NCBI GenBank assembly: GCA_004802725.1
Contig: SGPM01000380.1
Location: forward strand, 1-24,549
Origin: Antrodiella citrinella
Taxonomy: Eukaryota; Basidiomycota; Agaricomycetes; Polyporales; Steccherinaceae
Direction of reading: 5' to 3'
Length of the DNA stretch: 24,549 nt
How positions within the stretch are numbered: the first letter of the stretch is position 1; the number at the start of each line of letters is the position of its first letter. This document shows positions 11,101 to 19,056 of this stretch, one piece after another. A program made the translations under genes and the position numbers. The notes beneath the pieces are model-generated. The model saw only the letters and a program-made list of their open reading frames with translations, was not told the DNA's origin and did not search any database.

Positions 11101-11970
11101 AATTGGGGATTCTTTTGGGAAAGAAAGATTTGGTGGGAACCCCTTAGTGTGCACTTTNGCTCTCTGAAGTACATCTTTTGACNGATGACCGAGACGGCGN
11201 TGCATGATGNCAAAATCCACGGCNAATACCACCNGATTCAGTTCAAAAGTCCCATCATCGACTGAGTAGTCGGGGACAATNTACAAAGTATCATTTGCCT
11301 GCCTAGGAAAGCAGTCGATGATCGGCAACTCAAGGTTGCGTTGATACAATGCAATGTGCCGNGAATCACCGCGCACGATAAGATCATCTTGGATGAATGT
11401 TCCCATCGAGAGAATTCTTCNGATCATCTCNGGGCAGTGGTATACTGNAAATACCCGAGAGACTTGATGGACGTAAGTGCCATTGTTCTGGAGAANAGGG
11501 TGGCGTATAGCNACCGAACCAACTCCNATCATATAGATCTTGGTTGTTGAAGCGGTTTTGATCGGTATCTTAACCGGAAGTTTCTCATAATCAATGAAAT
11601 CATCAATCTGGTTGGTACAATGGAGNGAAGCTCCTGAGTCCATGAGCCACCATGTCNCTTCTAGCCAGCTGTGCTGTNGACGTTCGACAATAGATTTCTT
11701 ATTCTGAGGTTTTCCTTTACCCTTACAAAGCGCACACTTCGCAGAATCGAGCAAATGATGACATTCATTAACGACATTACATTCTAGTACAGATGATAAA
11801 CGTCTACATGTCTCTGTGAGATCAATCGCGTCAGTTGCGCTGATAGGGTTGTACAAAGAAAGTACTTGCCCAGAGTATTTGTCGTNGTCAAAACCGGCAG
11901 CATNGGCAATCTCCTCGTCGACNTCAGAACCCCAGTCAAGNNGTTCCTCCTCATCGTCGGTCCTGGCGCN
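8146..11970 (-). pseudogene. Copia pol (protease-integrase-RT-RNase H), with stops
   Basis: In order along the minus strand: a protease motif WWLMDSGA near 11640; a gag-pre-integrase zinc segment (LGH...H...CRGC) near 11110-11200; an integrase core with HSDLKS, IIFYDDY, MSDAGGEY and the AER motif; a variable Pro/His/Asp-rich linker; and a reverse transcriptase with RWVFNVK, ARLVAKG and YVDD (9136-9147). RNase H follows, with TDSDWAS, STEAEYYAL and DNQGS. The frame is broken by TGA-TAA at 10879-10884, TGA at 9259-9261 and TGA at 8371-8373. The same frame resumes after each and ends with a TGA at 8146-8148, six bases inside the 3' LTR. Each stop can be explained by C-to-T or G-to-A change (Arg, Gln or Trp codons). 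The AER motif has an Arg where the family usually has Gly. Confidence 0.9.
8152..8160 (-). other. Polypurine tract
   Basis: The minus strand reads GAGGGGGAG directly before the 3' LTR, the expected place for the plus-strand primer of reverse transcription. The end of the pol reading frame also passes through it. Confidence 0.8.
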
Positions 11971-12043
11971 NNTGNANNNGACGNNCNNNATNANCNTCAN
12001 NAGTNACNNNNNNNNNNNNNNNNNNNNNNNNGNNGNNNNANAC
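11962..12043. other. Run of ambiguous bases inside the retrotransposon
   Basis: A dense block of N at 12005-12043 is preceded by scattered N back to about 11062. It interrupts the Gag-protease junction. This looks like an assembly consensus of several diverged copies or a padded gap, not biology of this copy. Confidence 0.9.
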
Positions 12044-12997
12044 CTTCTCGAGAGTGCGAGCGACGTCAAGTTCATGAGCAAGTTTGATCGCTTTCTTGAA
12101 CTTGGGGTACTGATTGGGTTTACCGTACGTGTGAGACGCACGAACCATGACCTGAGGAGAGGGGACGGAAGGAGTTAGGCGAGCAGCGAGCGGCGGGGCT
12201 TCAGCAGTGGAAATAATGGCATGAGCCGCCTTTTCCTTGCCTTTACCACCGCGCTTTCCGCGCTTGCGGCCATTGCCCGAGTTTCCAGAGTTTCCTTGAT
12301 TGCTCTGACCACCATTGCCGGCAGGAGCAGATCGATGCTGATACTGCTGCTTGAAAGACGGATCATCTTTCTTGTGCTTGACAGCGGAAAGCTTCTGGAT
12401 GGAAGGGTCACCTTTGGAAGCCTCATCCCATCGCACAGTGAGGGCTTTGGCAACAAAATCGAAGTTGATATCCTTTTTCTCCGACTGCATCAGAACGGTG
12501 GTGATGGTGTCCCATTTCTGGGGGATCTTGTTCATGAGGATCATGGCCTTCACGAACTCATCAATGGTGACACTGTTAGTGCCGAGACGCGCGATGAGCA
12601 TGCGCATCTTGTTGATGGAGGGGATTGGACTGGAATCTCCAGAGATGTGGACATTCAACAGCTCCCGGAAATCAGCGTAGATAACCGTGGCACTGGCTGT
12701 ACCGAAAGCGGTTGCAAGAGCATCCCAGAAAGCTTCAGCATTCAGGCCACTGACAAGATGAAGGATCGAAGGACTGATGCTCAAGCGGATGTATCCGCAA
12801 GCCTTGTCATTCTTGCTGATCCAGTCATTGTACTCAGTAGCATTGGAACGATCAGCTACGAGGGTTGGCTTTCTGAAAGTGCCTTCCATGACTGTCCAAA
12901 GGTCCTGAGACATGAAGAAGGCTTCAGCAGTCTCAGCCCACTCAAGGTAGTTAGACCCGATGAGCATGGGGACCTTGGCGAATGCACTGGTGGACAT
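12044..12997 (-). CDS. Copia Gag (UBN2-type), 3' end lost in ambiguous bases
   Basis: The start ATG at 12995-12997 has a good context (CACC before it) and gives MSTSAFAKVPML. The N-terminal half matches the Gag polypeptide of copia-type elements (LIGSNYLEWAETAEAFF, then an AFWDALATAFG segment and a helical region). The C-terminal part is Gly/Asn/Lys/Arg-rich (GNGRKRGKRGGKGKEKA), as in nucleic-acid-binding Gag tails. About 315 residues are readable before the N tract at 11970-12043. Beyond it the pol frame is different, but the length of the N run may be arbitrary, so a single gag-pol frame is likely. A CCHC zinc knuckle could lie in the unreadable part. Confidence 0.85.
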
Positions 12998-13249
12998 GGT
13001 GATAAGAAATCTAAGAGGTCATCATTAGCATCGTTGAAGAACGTTATACAAAGACAGCCGCATGGGCGCTTAGGCGCTCAACATCGATCGATGAGCTCGA
13101 TCTCTATTGCGATCCTCAGCGATCAGCCACAGAGGGCGACGCGAGAGCCTCTAGTGTCAAGCCTAATAGTGGCGACGCGAGGTAAGCCGGTGCGATCATC
13201 AATGCAACCATTTAAGGTGCAGAGAGAGGGCTAACCGGGGCCCATAACC
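12998..13249 (-). other. Copia leader (5' untranslated region)
   Basis: This 252-base stretch lies between the 5' LTR and the Gag start. It includes the primer-binding site next to the LTR and two copies of GGCGACGCGAG at about 13136 and 13173. No open frame with support was found. Confidence 0.7.
13237..13249 (-). other. Primer-binding site, initiator tRNA-Met anticodon arm
   Basis: The minus strand reads GGTTATGGGCCCC directly after the 5' LTR. Its complement GGGGCCCATAACC matches the anticodon stem-loop of initiator tRNA-Met (CAU anticodon), not the tRNA 3' end. This is the half-tRNA priming mode known for Drosophila copia. Use of the primer is inferred. Confidence 0.7.
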
Positions 13250-13527
13250 TGTTGGAGCAGCCTTGCGTGGGCAGCACCGCTTACCTGAGAGGTGTGTATG
13301 AGAGAGGCTTGCGACTTGTAGAATAGGTCTGTAAAACCGTATGGATTGGGGGCGCAAGAGGCTGCCCTTATATACATGTACAAAGTAGTTTACATAAGCC
13401 ATATTACCATATATGTTGCATAGGGACTTTGTACTGGCGTTGAGTATGCTGAGTCATAGCTGTGCCATAAGGGCTCAGCTCTACGTGATCCGGACTATGC
13501 CCGCAGTACGGGCTGTGCCGTTCAACA
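13250..13527 (-). repeat. Copia 5' LTR (element orientation)
   Basis: This is the second 278-bp LTR, with the same TGTTG...CAACA ends. It differs from the other LTR at eight sites, all A/G or C/T. At several sites one LTR has CG and the other TG or CA. Confidence 0.95.
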
Positions 13528-14160
13528 GAAAATACATACATTTGGCAAGACGACTATGTATGCTACACGTATACAATGTAGCCCACCCAACGCACACCCA
13601 TCAACTCCAACTCCGACGCGGGCAATGTGTATGCCAATCGAACGTGCAGCCGCACAAAGAGTGTCCACTGGCAAGCGGCGAAGGTCGAAACTGAACAGCG
13701 GCAGTGGTGATTGTCGAGGGACTAGGAGGGTGTGCCGTACATTGTTCCAGGAAACAGGGATAATGCTACAGGTTTCGGGCTGGAGTGCTACAGCACAGCC
13801 TTGACTGAGGCAAACATGCAAGAATCGCAAAAATATGAGTAAACTGTGAGAGTAGAATTGTGTCTGCACATTCACCTGTACTATTCAAACACACATTACA
13901 ACCCCACTGCCTCCCTTCGAGTCCAACATTCCGGCCTTAGTACTCAGTCTTCAGCAGCCCTAGCTTGTTGACGTTTGCAGGACCCACAAGCGCCAGCGTG
14001 GTTGGACAAGATATCGAAATAGTAGTAACATGAACAGCTGTTCATGAAGAGGAGGACACAGGGAGGTATGGAATACGGAATACGTTGAAAGTAGAGGTCG
14101 CACGCAAGAAAGATTTGTTCACTGGCCAATAATCAATCGATTAGGAAAGTACTGACCGTA
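13528..14160. other. Sequence without recognisable gene
   Basis: No domain, splice pattern or repeat was recognised on either strand. The longest minus-strand frame (13522-13875) starts inside the LTR region and has no family resemblance. The missing 5' part of the F-box-like gene would be expected here if the copia element were a simple insertion, and it was not found. Confidence 0.3.
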
Positions 14161-14164
14161 TATG

Positions 14165-14318
14165 GTGAGCCGCCGCTTTCCGGCTTACTTAAGGCCGGCT
14201 TAACCTCAAGCCGAGCCGTCAGGCCTTCCAAAGCCTTGCAAAAAGCTCGGCTCGGCTCGGCTTTTTGCGGCTTGGCTTTGCGGCTTCACGGCTTTGGGCC
14301 AGAGCCGTAACAACACTA
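14165..14318 (-). mobile_element. hAT-like terminus, subterminal GC-rich repeats
   Basis: On the minus strand the sequence starts TAGTGTTGTTACGGCTC, close to the TAGTGTTGCCGCGAG termini at 16114 and 24321. It continues with repeated GGCTT/GCTCGG words, including a perfect 9-bp inverted repeat (14238-14246 with 14260-14268) around three TCGGC units. Such subterminal repeats are usual in hAT elements. No matching second terminus was found near 14150, so this is a truncated or solo end. It interrupts the RTA1-like fragment. Confidence 0.5.
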
Positions 14319-14775
14319 GACACCACCATGGATGTGTCAAAAATATCTTCAAGACATTGGTCAGCATTGTGTATGGCAGCATAAGTCAATAAGGATGCAC
14401 CAAAGTAAATTTCAGTAGTGATGATTCGGCCGTTCCAGCCACCTGGGATAAGCGAACTCATCTTCAGTGGAAATAAAATGCCACTCACCGGATCAATATG
14501 CATATCAACATAAACACCAGTGCAGCAGTGAAAAATGTCATTCTCCCACCCCACACCCTGCGCCTCAATTCAGGCTCGCGGATAGGGTCGTAGATGTAGC
14601 GAAGATAGTACTCGACAGTGATATGAAGACAATCAAGGACACTGTCAATCAAGCCTCAGTGACTAGCTCTGTCTATAAAAATGATCACATACCCAATTGG
14701 AATATGATACCACCAAGCATGATATTCACTCCCTGCAAGGCATGTTAATACATTCTCTGATCTCTGCGCTTCTAG
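14319..14775 (-). pseudogene. RTA1-like membrane protein fragment
   Basis: Minus-strand pieces, in order, read GVNIMLGGIIFQLG, then (after a GTATGT...CAG intron) SLIVFISL, EYYLRYIYDPIREPELRR, RMTFFTAALVFMLICILIR and GGWNGRIITTEIYF. The G.NIM..GI.FQ motif, the transmembrane helices and the GWNG.....E.YF motif are characteristic of fungal RTA1-like (lipid-translocating exporter) proteins. A one-base loss separates FISL from EYYLRY. The segment before GGWNG is degenerate, and the usual last helix is replaced by a hAT-like terminus at 14318. This is a decayed, truncated gene. Its upstream exons were not recognised. Confidence 0.5.
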
Positions 14776-16105
14776 TACTTATCAGACTACTCCCTGCATC
14801 TGTGCTGGCTGTTGCGTGAGCACGTATTCACCAAGTCCAACAAATGAAAACGTACAAATGTCAGCTGTAGCGTTCATGACCTCTGTGTTGTCCGATGGAT
14901 GGTGGCGAAATCCTTGGGATGAAAACAACAAGGACGACAAGGTGACATTGGAAGCAAAGATATAATAGATGAGGACACCCTAAACCAAAGTGCTTTATCA
15001 CGACATGTTGAACACAGGTGTCAAGCAAACTACGCACTGCGGAGGCGTTCATGATCCAGCATCCGAGTCCATCTTGACGCTGGACGGATATCTCTATAGA
15101 CTCTGGCCAAATATGCTCCAACCGAAGCAAACATTGTGAGGGTTCCGCCTCAGCCTCGGATTTCGGTGTGAGGATACGTATAATGCTGTGCTGTCTCATG
15201 CATATCGCGAGGCAGTCGGTCCTGATTCCTGAAAGCGAACTTCTTCCTTCTGAACCGCAGTTTGAGAAGAGGCACACCAAAGTTTGCAGTCAGCTTGGGT
15301 ATTCCGACCAATGCTGACGCGGAGCGTTCACCCGACTAATTGTCACCTTGACAGACTGCGTGTTAAGTTGTTCATTACACGAAGAGGGCATACTGTACAT
15401 CAGCGCCTTTGTAGACGATTCCTCTGCCGGTCTGTGCCAAGAACTTGATACGGCCGCGAACAGCGGGGAAATCATGCGTAGATAACTGCTGAGATCAAAG
15501 GTTAGCACTAGTCACTGGCGCAAAGACGGATCCAAGTCTCACACACGTGACTGTTGGCATTCAAGGCTGTATGGACAGAGCCTGGAACTGGACAGGGAGA
15601 AGCAGGACGTTAGAACTAGCGAACACCAGATTCAAACTGATTCGAGGAATCTAGACCATCGCAAACCCCGCTTGTTGTCGTTCCTCAGTGTATACCCGCA
15701 GCCTGAGTGAGAAAGAAATTCGTACCGCAGTGTCACCGCGGGCGGCTCGTTCTGAGTTGATTTCAAAATCATCTTGACATTGAACCCACATTTAGCGCAT
15801 GAAGACAACATGAGGTGAGAAATCATAACGCACATGGAGCAACAGCATCCCGTTTGCGACGAATGAGGTCGATGTCAACTCGAGTCCGTCCGCTGCAACC
15901 TGCGGCCAGACTTGAAGGTACGCCAAGACGCGTTATCCATCCCATGCTAAGATCACAATGAAGAATGACATCGCAAGGGCTCCACGTAGCATCCAGAAGT
16001 GTTGTCTGTTGGGGTCGTTCTGAGTCCTGACCACGGATATGCCAATTAATTTGGTGTATAACTAACTTACCTGATGGCATCGCTTAAATAAGCAAACGTT
16101 GAGCT
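14776..16105. other. Decayed or unrecognised sequence
   Basis: Several short minus-strand frames have hydrophobic stretches but share no clear family. A possible first exon lies near 16078 (ATGCCATCAG followed by a GTAAGT donor), and several other donor/acceptor-like sites are present, so part of this may be the 5' region of the RTA1-like gene or another dead gene. I cannot build a consistent gene model. Confidence 0.3.
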
Positions 16106-16113
16106 GAACAGCG
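16106..16113. repeat. hAT target-site duplication, left
   Basis: GAACAGCG stands directly before the left terminus of the hAT element and is repeated exactly at 18742-18749. Eight bases is the usual duplication for hAT transposons. Confidence 0.9.
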
Positions 16114-16145
16114 TAGTGTTGCCGCGAGACAAGGTCGTCTTGAAG

Positions 16146-16240
16146 CAAGGTGACCTTTTACCTTGACGGCTTCTCGGCGTCTCACCTTGGAGCCATATCA
16201 AGGTGGCCATGTGGCACCTCGAGGTCACATCAAGGTGAAA
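16146..16240. repeat. Subterminal repeats, left end of hAT
   Basis: CAAGGTGAC or its variants stand at 16146, 16183 (inverted), 16199 and 16231. The same word is clustered at 18631-18716 near the right end. Confidence 0.7.
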
Positions 16241-16353
16241 TTGAGGTGAGCGCTTTTGCGGTCGTTTCAACATATTTGTCTCACCTCGCCTCTCCGAGTC
16301 TCCCTCACATTGTATATACACCAATCTCATCAATATACGCCTATTGAAAGACA

Positions 16354-17080
16354 TCAAATAGAACGTTGTACAGTCCCTTCCACCCGCTTGTCAATCTCCA
16401 CCATAGCCTTCAAACCGTCAAGAAACAACTGCATGATACCTAACACCAGTCGCTGATAGGCAAAATCTCGACCCAGACCAGCTCGTGCCAACGCGGGAAT
16501 CGTTTGTGAAAGGAATCCCAACAAAAAAGCGAACTCTTGCTGCATTGCATCAACAGTACCCTCCCTGCTAAAGCCATTCTGATCATGAGCCGTACGTTCA
16601 AACGCATGGCGGAACTCCTGAACTGCAGTACGCTCTGCAGAGCTTAAGAGCACAACATATCCGGGTGGGCGTAGTTCGGGATGAAAGCGATGCAGGATTG
16701 GCAGCGTCCCGGCAGAACAACTGTTGGCGTATCGAGGACTCGAGTAGAGCGCGTGGAGTGCCTCGAAAAGCCTCACAAATTCTCTATCTGCACTCGATAG
16801 GGCCGTAGAGTCTTCTACGTCCGTCAGATCCCCTTCTGAGTCAGATACCGGTGTGAACTCCCGTCGTTCAGGGGAAGTCGATATTTGAGTGACTGGGTAT
16901 GGGCAAAGTATCAGCATCTTTCGCTGCATCGTCCTGATCTTCACTCACCAGGTGCTGTTGGGGCTTTGGACAGTGAAGGGGACTCCGGCGGGATCAAGAG
17001 ACCTGGAACCTGACTAGGTAGATTCACAGTTAGTCTATTTGAAATATCATTGAACATCTGAGTTGCACGAACTTAGACAT
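16354..17080 (-). CDS. Unknown protein carried inside hAT element
   Basis: The proposed exons on the minus strand are 17080-17073, 17034-16949 and 16892-16354, which join in frame to 210 residues. The second intron (56 nt, GTGAGT...CAG) is convincing. The first (38 nt, GTTCGT...TAG) is short, so the start is uncertain. The N-terminal part is Pro/Ser-rich and then acidic (SDSEGDLTDVED). The C-terminal part, from about residue 75, is likely helical, with segments such as AVQEFRHAFERTAHD and MQQEFAFLLGFLSQTIPALAR. There is no transposase motif, signal peptide or membrane segment, and I do not recognise the family. The last exon is open for 180 codons with no lesion, unlike most frames nearby. 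It may be a captured host gene or a second gene of this hAT lineage. Confidence 0.5.
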
Positions 17081-17484
17081 TGCACAAAGTGTTATGAGCC
17101 GAAGATGGTCCTGCTGCGAGTTGTTCACTGCGGGGACTTGTTGTGCGGTGCTACTCCGTGAAGACTCCTCGGACTGACATCTTTTATAGGTACATCCATT
17201 GTCGCGCTAGCGGTCTTGCGGCTCGGTGTCAGAATCAAAGGGAACCTGCCGATCTGCTCGTTCTGGTGAGTCCCACCTCAGTTTATTGTTCGTTCGATCT
17301 CATATCTTGCAGAACTGTAGTGCTGTTCCCGTTTGTTTTGTTTCGATAATTGCCAATGGCTTGAAGGGACCATGCGCACCAGGCTGTAAGTATAAAACAT
17401 TCCTATCTTTCGATGAAGATGTCTACTAAGCACCACCTTCTTCAGTCAGACTCGAGCTCGAATTGCGGACCTCTCCCTCGCAAC

Positions 17485-18206
17485 ATGGCTTCCGGCCATA
17501 GTGGTGTGCCAGCTGTGGTCACACAGCCAGTCTGTCAATGCCCGGCTGGTACACCCTGTGGCTGTGGCATGTATGCAGAGGGGGGCACACCTCTCGCTTT
17601 TCCATCACATGAGGTATGTTGTTCTTTTATTTTTTCAAGTGAGCTTTACAGATGCTAATTGGGATTTATTAGGGAACTCCCACACGTCAAAGCTTCTCGT
17701 ACCCGTGGTCTGGTGGCGCCGGTTCTTACACACCTTCTGGACGACCTTCAACACCTTCCAGCTCGATTCCAAGTCCGTCTCACTCTGCTATACCAGGGGG
17801 TAGCGCAGAACCACACTCCTTTCCGACGACCACTTCGTCGTCTGCACCTCAGCATCAGCCGCCTCCTCTGTACCCACCACATTACTATCCGCCATACCCT
17901 GGTACACAGTATGCCCCGCAAGGCTACTACACACCTGCGGCCCACTACTATGGGATGCTGCCACCCTTCTACCCCACCTCGGGCAGCCATCCTCATGCGG
18001 GAGGCTCATACCAAATGTATGCCCACAATCCTTATCCTCCGACTGCTCCGGCACCTCCTACCACTGTCACCAATGCTCTCACTATTAATCTCTCTCCTCC
18101 TTCTCAACGAGGTCAAAAATGCTCACGCGCTGCGGCGATGATTGCAATGGACGTTCTGCCTATCCAGGCATCAGCCGTTCCTTGTGAACGGGTTTTTTTC
18201 CTCTAG
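17485..18206 (+). CDS. Pro/Tyr-rich protein fused to hAT C-terminal remnant
   Basis: The two best-supported exons are 17485-17613 and 17673-18206, joined over a 59-nt GTATGT...TAG intron. More exons may lie upstream: a GTGAGT at 17262 pairs with CAG near 17312, and a GTAAGT at 17387 with CAG near 17446. The start at 17485 is therefore only the first ATG in frame. The product has a Cys-rich start (VCQCPAGTPCGCGMY), then a long low-complexity Pro/Ser/Tyr region (PPLYPPHYYPPYPG and similar). At about 18127 it becomes hAT transposase C-terminus (AMDVLPIQASAVPCERVF). A run of seven T at 18193-18199 shifts the frame and ends it at 18206. The low-complexity part is not transposase-like, which suggests a chimera made by capture. 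The function is unknown. Confidence 0.45.
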
Positions 18207-18519
18207 TAAGGAAACCGATACCATGCGTCGGTCCAGACTTTCCGCGGCCCTTATTGAGACCCTTCAAGTCCTCAAGTTCACTTTTTGGCAAGAGCGATTG
18301 TATTTTTGTGACAAATGGCTCACTCGGGAGGCGGAGCTCATCACAATTCATGTATCGGACGAGGAGGTAGAGGAGCTCATGTCCCAAGGCAAGCTCAGTG
18401 AACTCATGAGCAGATGCAGGCGGAAGATGCTGCCGCTCCGCGGACGTTTCCCGTTGACGAGAATTCAGACAAATAAATATAATCATTTCTACTACTATCA
18501 TAGTACTATGTTGGCTTGA
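18127..18519 (+). pseudogene. hAT transposase C-terminal dimerisation region, frameshifted
   Basis: Two frames together give the well-known hAT C-terminal signature: MDVLPIQASAVPCERVF in one frame, then SSSKETDTMRRSRLSAAL and LQVLKF in the next. The change falls in a run of seven T at 18193-18199, where six would keep the frame. After LQVLKF the frame runs on with an acidic helix and stops at 18519. The RNase-H-like catalytic core and BED zinc finger of a full transposase are absent from the element, so this is only the last part of the gene. Confidence 0.85.
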
Positions 18520-18630
18520 ATGGCATTCGCAAAACCCCGGAGCAATACGAGCGCGGCAGCAGCAGCAGCGGCCTCATCAATACTTCCTAATACAGTCAAT
18601 GACTCAGCACATACGGTCCACGTGTGCACT

Positions 18631-18741
18631 CCAAGGTCACCTTGAGGTCACCTTGATACACCTCTCGGGTACTCCAAGGTGGACAAGGTGACCGGTCCAG
18701 TCACTCCAAGGTGACCTTTACCTCGTCTCGCGGCAACACTA
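18631..18741. repeat. Subterminal repeats and right terminus of hAT
   Basis: CAAGGTGAC-type words in both orientations occur at about 18632, 18640, 18649, 18675, 18684 and 18707. The inverted terminus GTCTCGCGGCAACACTA ends at 18741. Confidence 0.8.
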
Positions 18742-18749
18742 GAACAGCG
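18742..18749. repeat. hAT target-site duplication, right
   Basis: GAACAGCG follows the right terminus and matches the left copy exactly. Confidence 0.9.
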
Positions 18750-19056
18750 ATAGTACTCGCAGCATGATAGATACATATGAAAGCAGGTAAAAGAGGGCGT
18801 GTGATGTGATACATTACATATGGATTGAGCGATACGACGCACTGTTTAGTTAACAGGGTCGGTAGGATGGAAAAAATAGTAAGAAGCATCAGAGCCAGAA
18901 TAAAGATAGAGGAAACAGACACCATGAAAAAGCAGAAGAATTGAAACCCATGAAGATAGGGAAAAAACATCGTCACACTGCTTTACCTCCTTGCATCCCC
19001 AACCAAGCGACCTTGATCCACCAGTCCAAGACAAATACCCGAGACGTCATGGCTGA
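18750..19056. other. Intergenic, 3' of the Yippee gene
   Basis: No gene was recognised. AT-rich parts at 18850-18970 may include the 3' untranslated region of the minus-strand Yippee gene. Confidence 0.4.

Larger units (their letters stand above)
7874..13527 (-). mobile_element. Ty1/copia LTR retrotransposon
   Basis: Two direct LTRs of 278 bp each (7874-8151 and 13250-13527) bound the element, each with the TGTTG...CAACA ends usual for LTRs. A primer-binding site lies next to the right LTR and a polypurine tract next to the left one, so the element reads on the minus strand. The domain order Gag, protease, integrase, reverse transcriptase, RNase H is that of copia (Pseudoviridae). The LTRs differ at eight positions by eye, all transitions. 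The bases outside the LTRs (TCTTG on the left, GAAAA on the right) are not a target-site duplication. Many ambiguous bases at 11062-12043 suggest a collapsed multicopy element. Stop codons make this copy non-autonomous. Confidence 0.95.
16114..18741. mobile_element. hAT-family transposon, internally rearranged
   Basis: The left end reads TAGTGTTGCCGCGAGAC and the right end is its inverted copy (GTCTCGCGGCAACACTA). A perfect 8-bp duplication, GAACAGCG, flanks both. Subterminal CAAGGTGAC/GTCACCTTG words are clustered at both ends (four or more at 16146-16240, five or more at 18631-18716) and are likely transposase binding sites. The element is 2628 bp. Of a transposase only the C-terminal dimerisation region remains (about 18127-18420). 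The interior instead holds two divergent coding regions with introns (16354-17080 minus and 17485-18206 plus). It is therefore probably non-autonomous and may carry captured host gene sequence. The close end matches and the perfect duplication point to a fairly recent insertion. Confidence 0.92.

Noticed and set aside
12221..13234. Long plus-strand open frame (337 codons) opposite Gag
   Set aside because: It is the antisense shadow of the Gag gene, whose minus-strand product has clear family motifs. The plus-strand product has none.
13522..13875. Missing F-box exon of the truncated gene on the far side of the copia element
   Set aside because: The minus-strand translation shows no F-box-like motif, and the flanks lack a shared target duplication.
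15290..16080. A 7-transmembrane or RTA1 N-terminal gene on the minus strand
   Set aside because: Hydrophobic stretches occur, but the frames are full of stops and no consistent set of exons or family motif could be assembled by eye.
17748..18054. Minus-strand Arg/Trp/Val-rich frames inside the hAT element
   Set aside because: They are shadows of the Pro/Tyr-rich coding region. Their odd composition comes from its low complexity.
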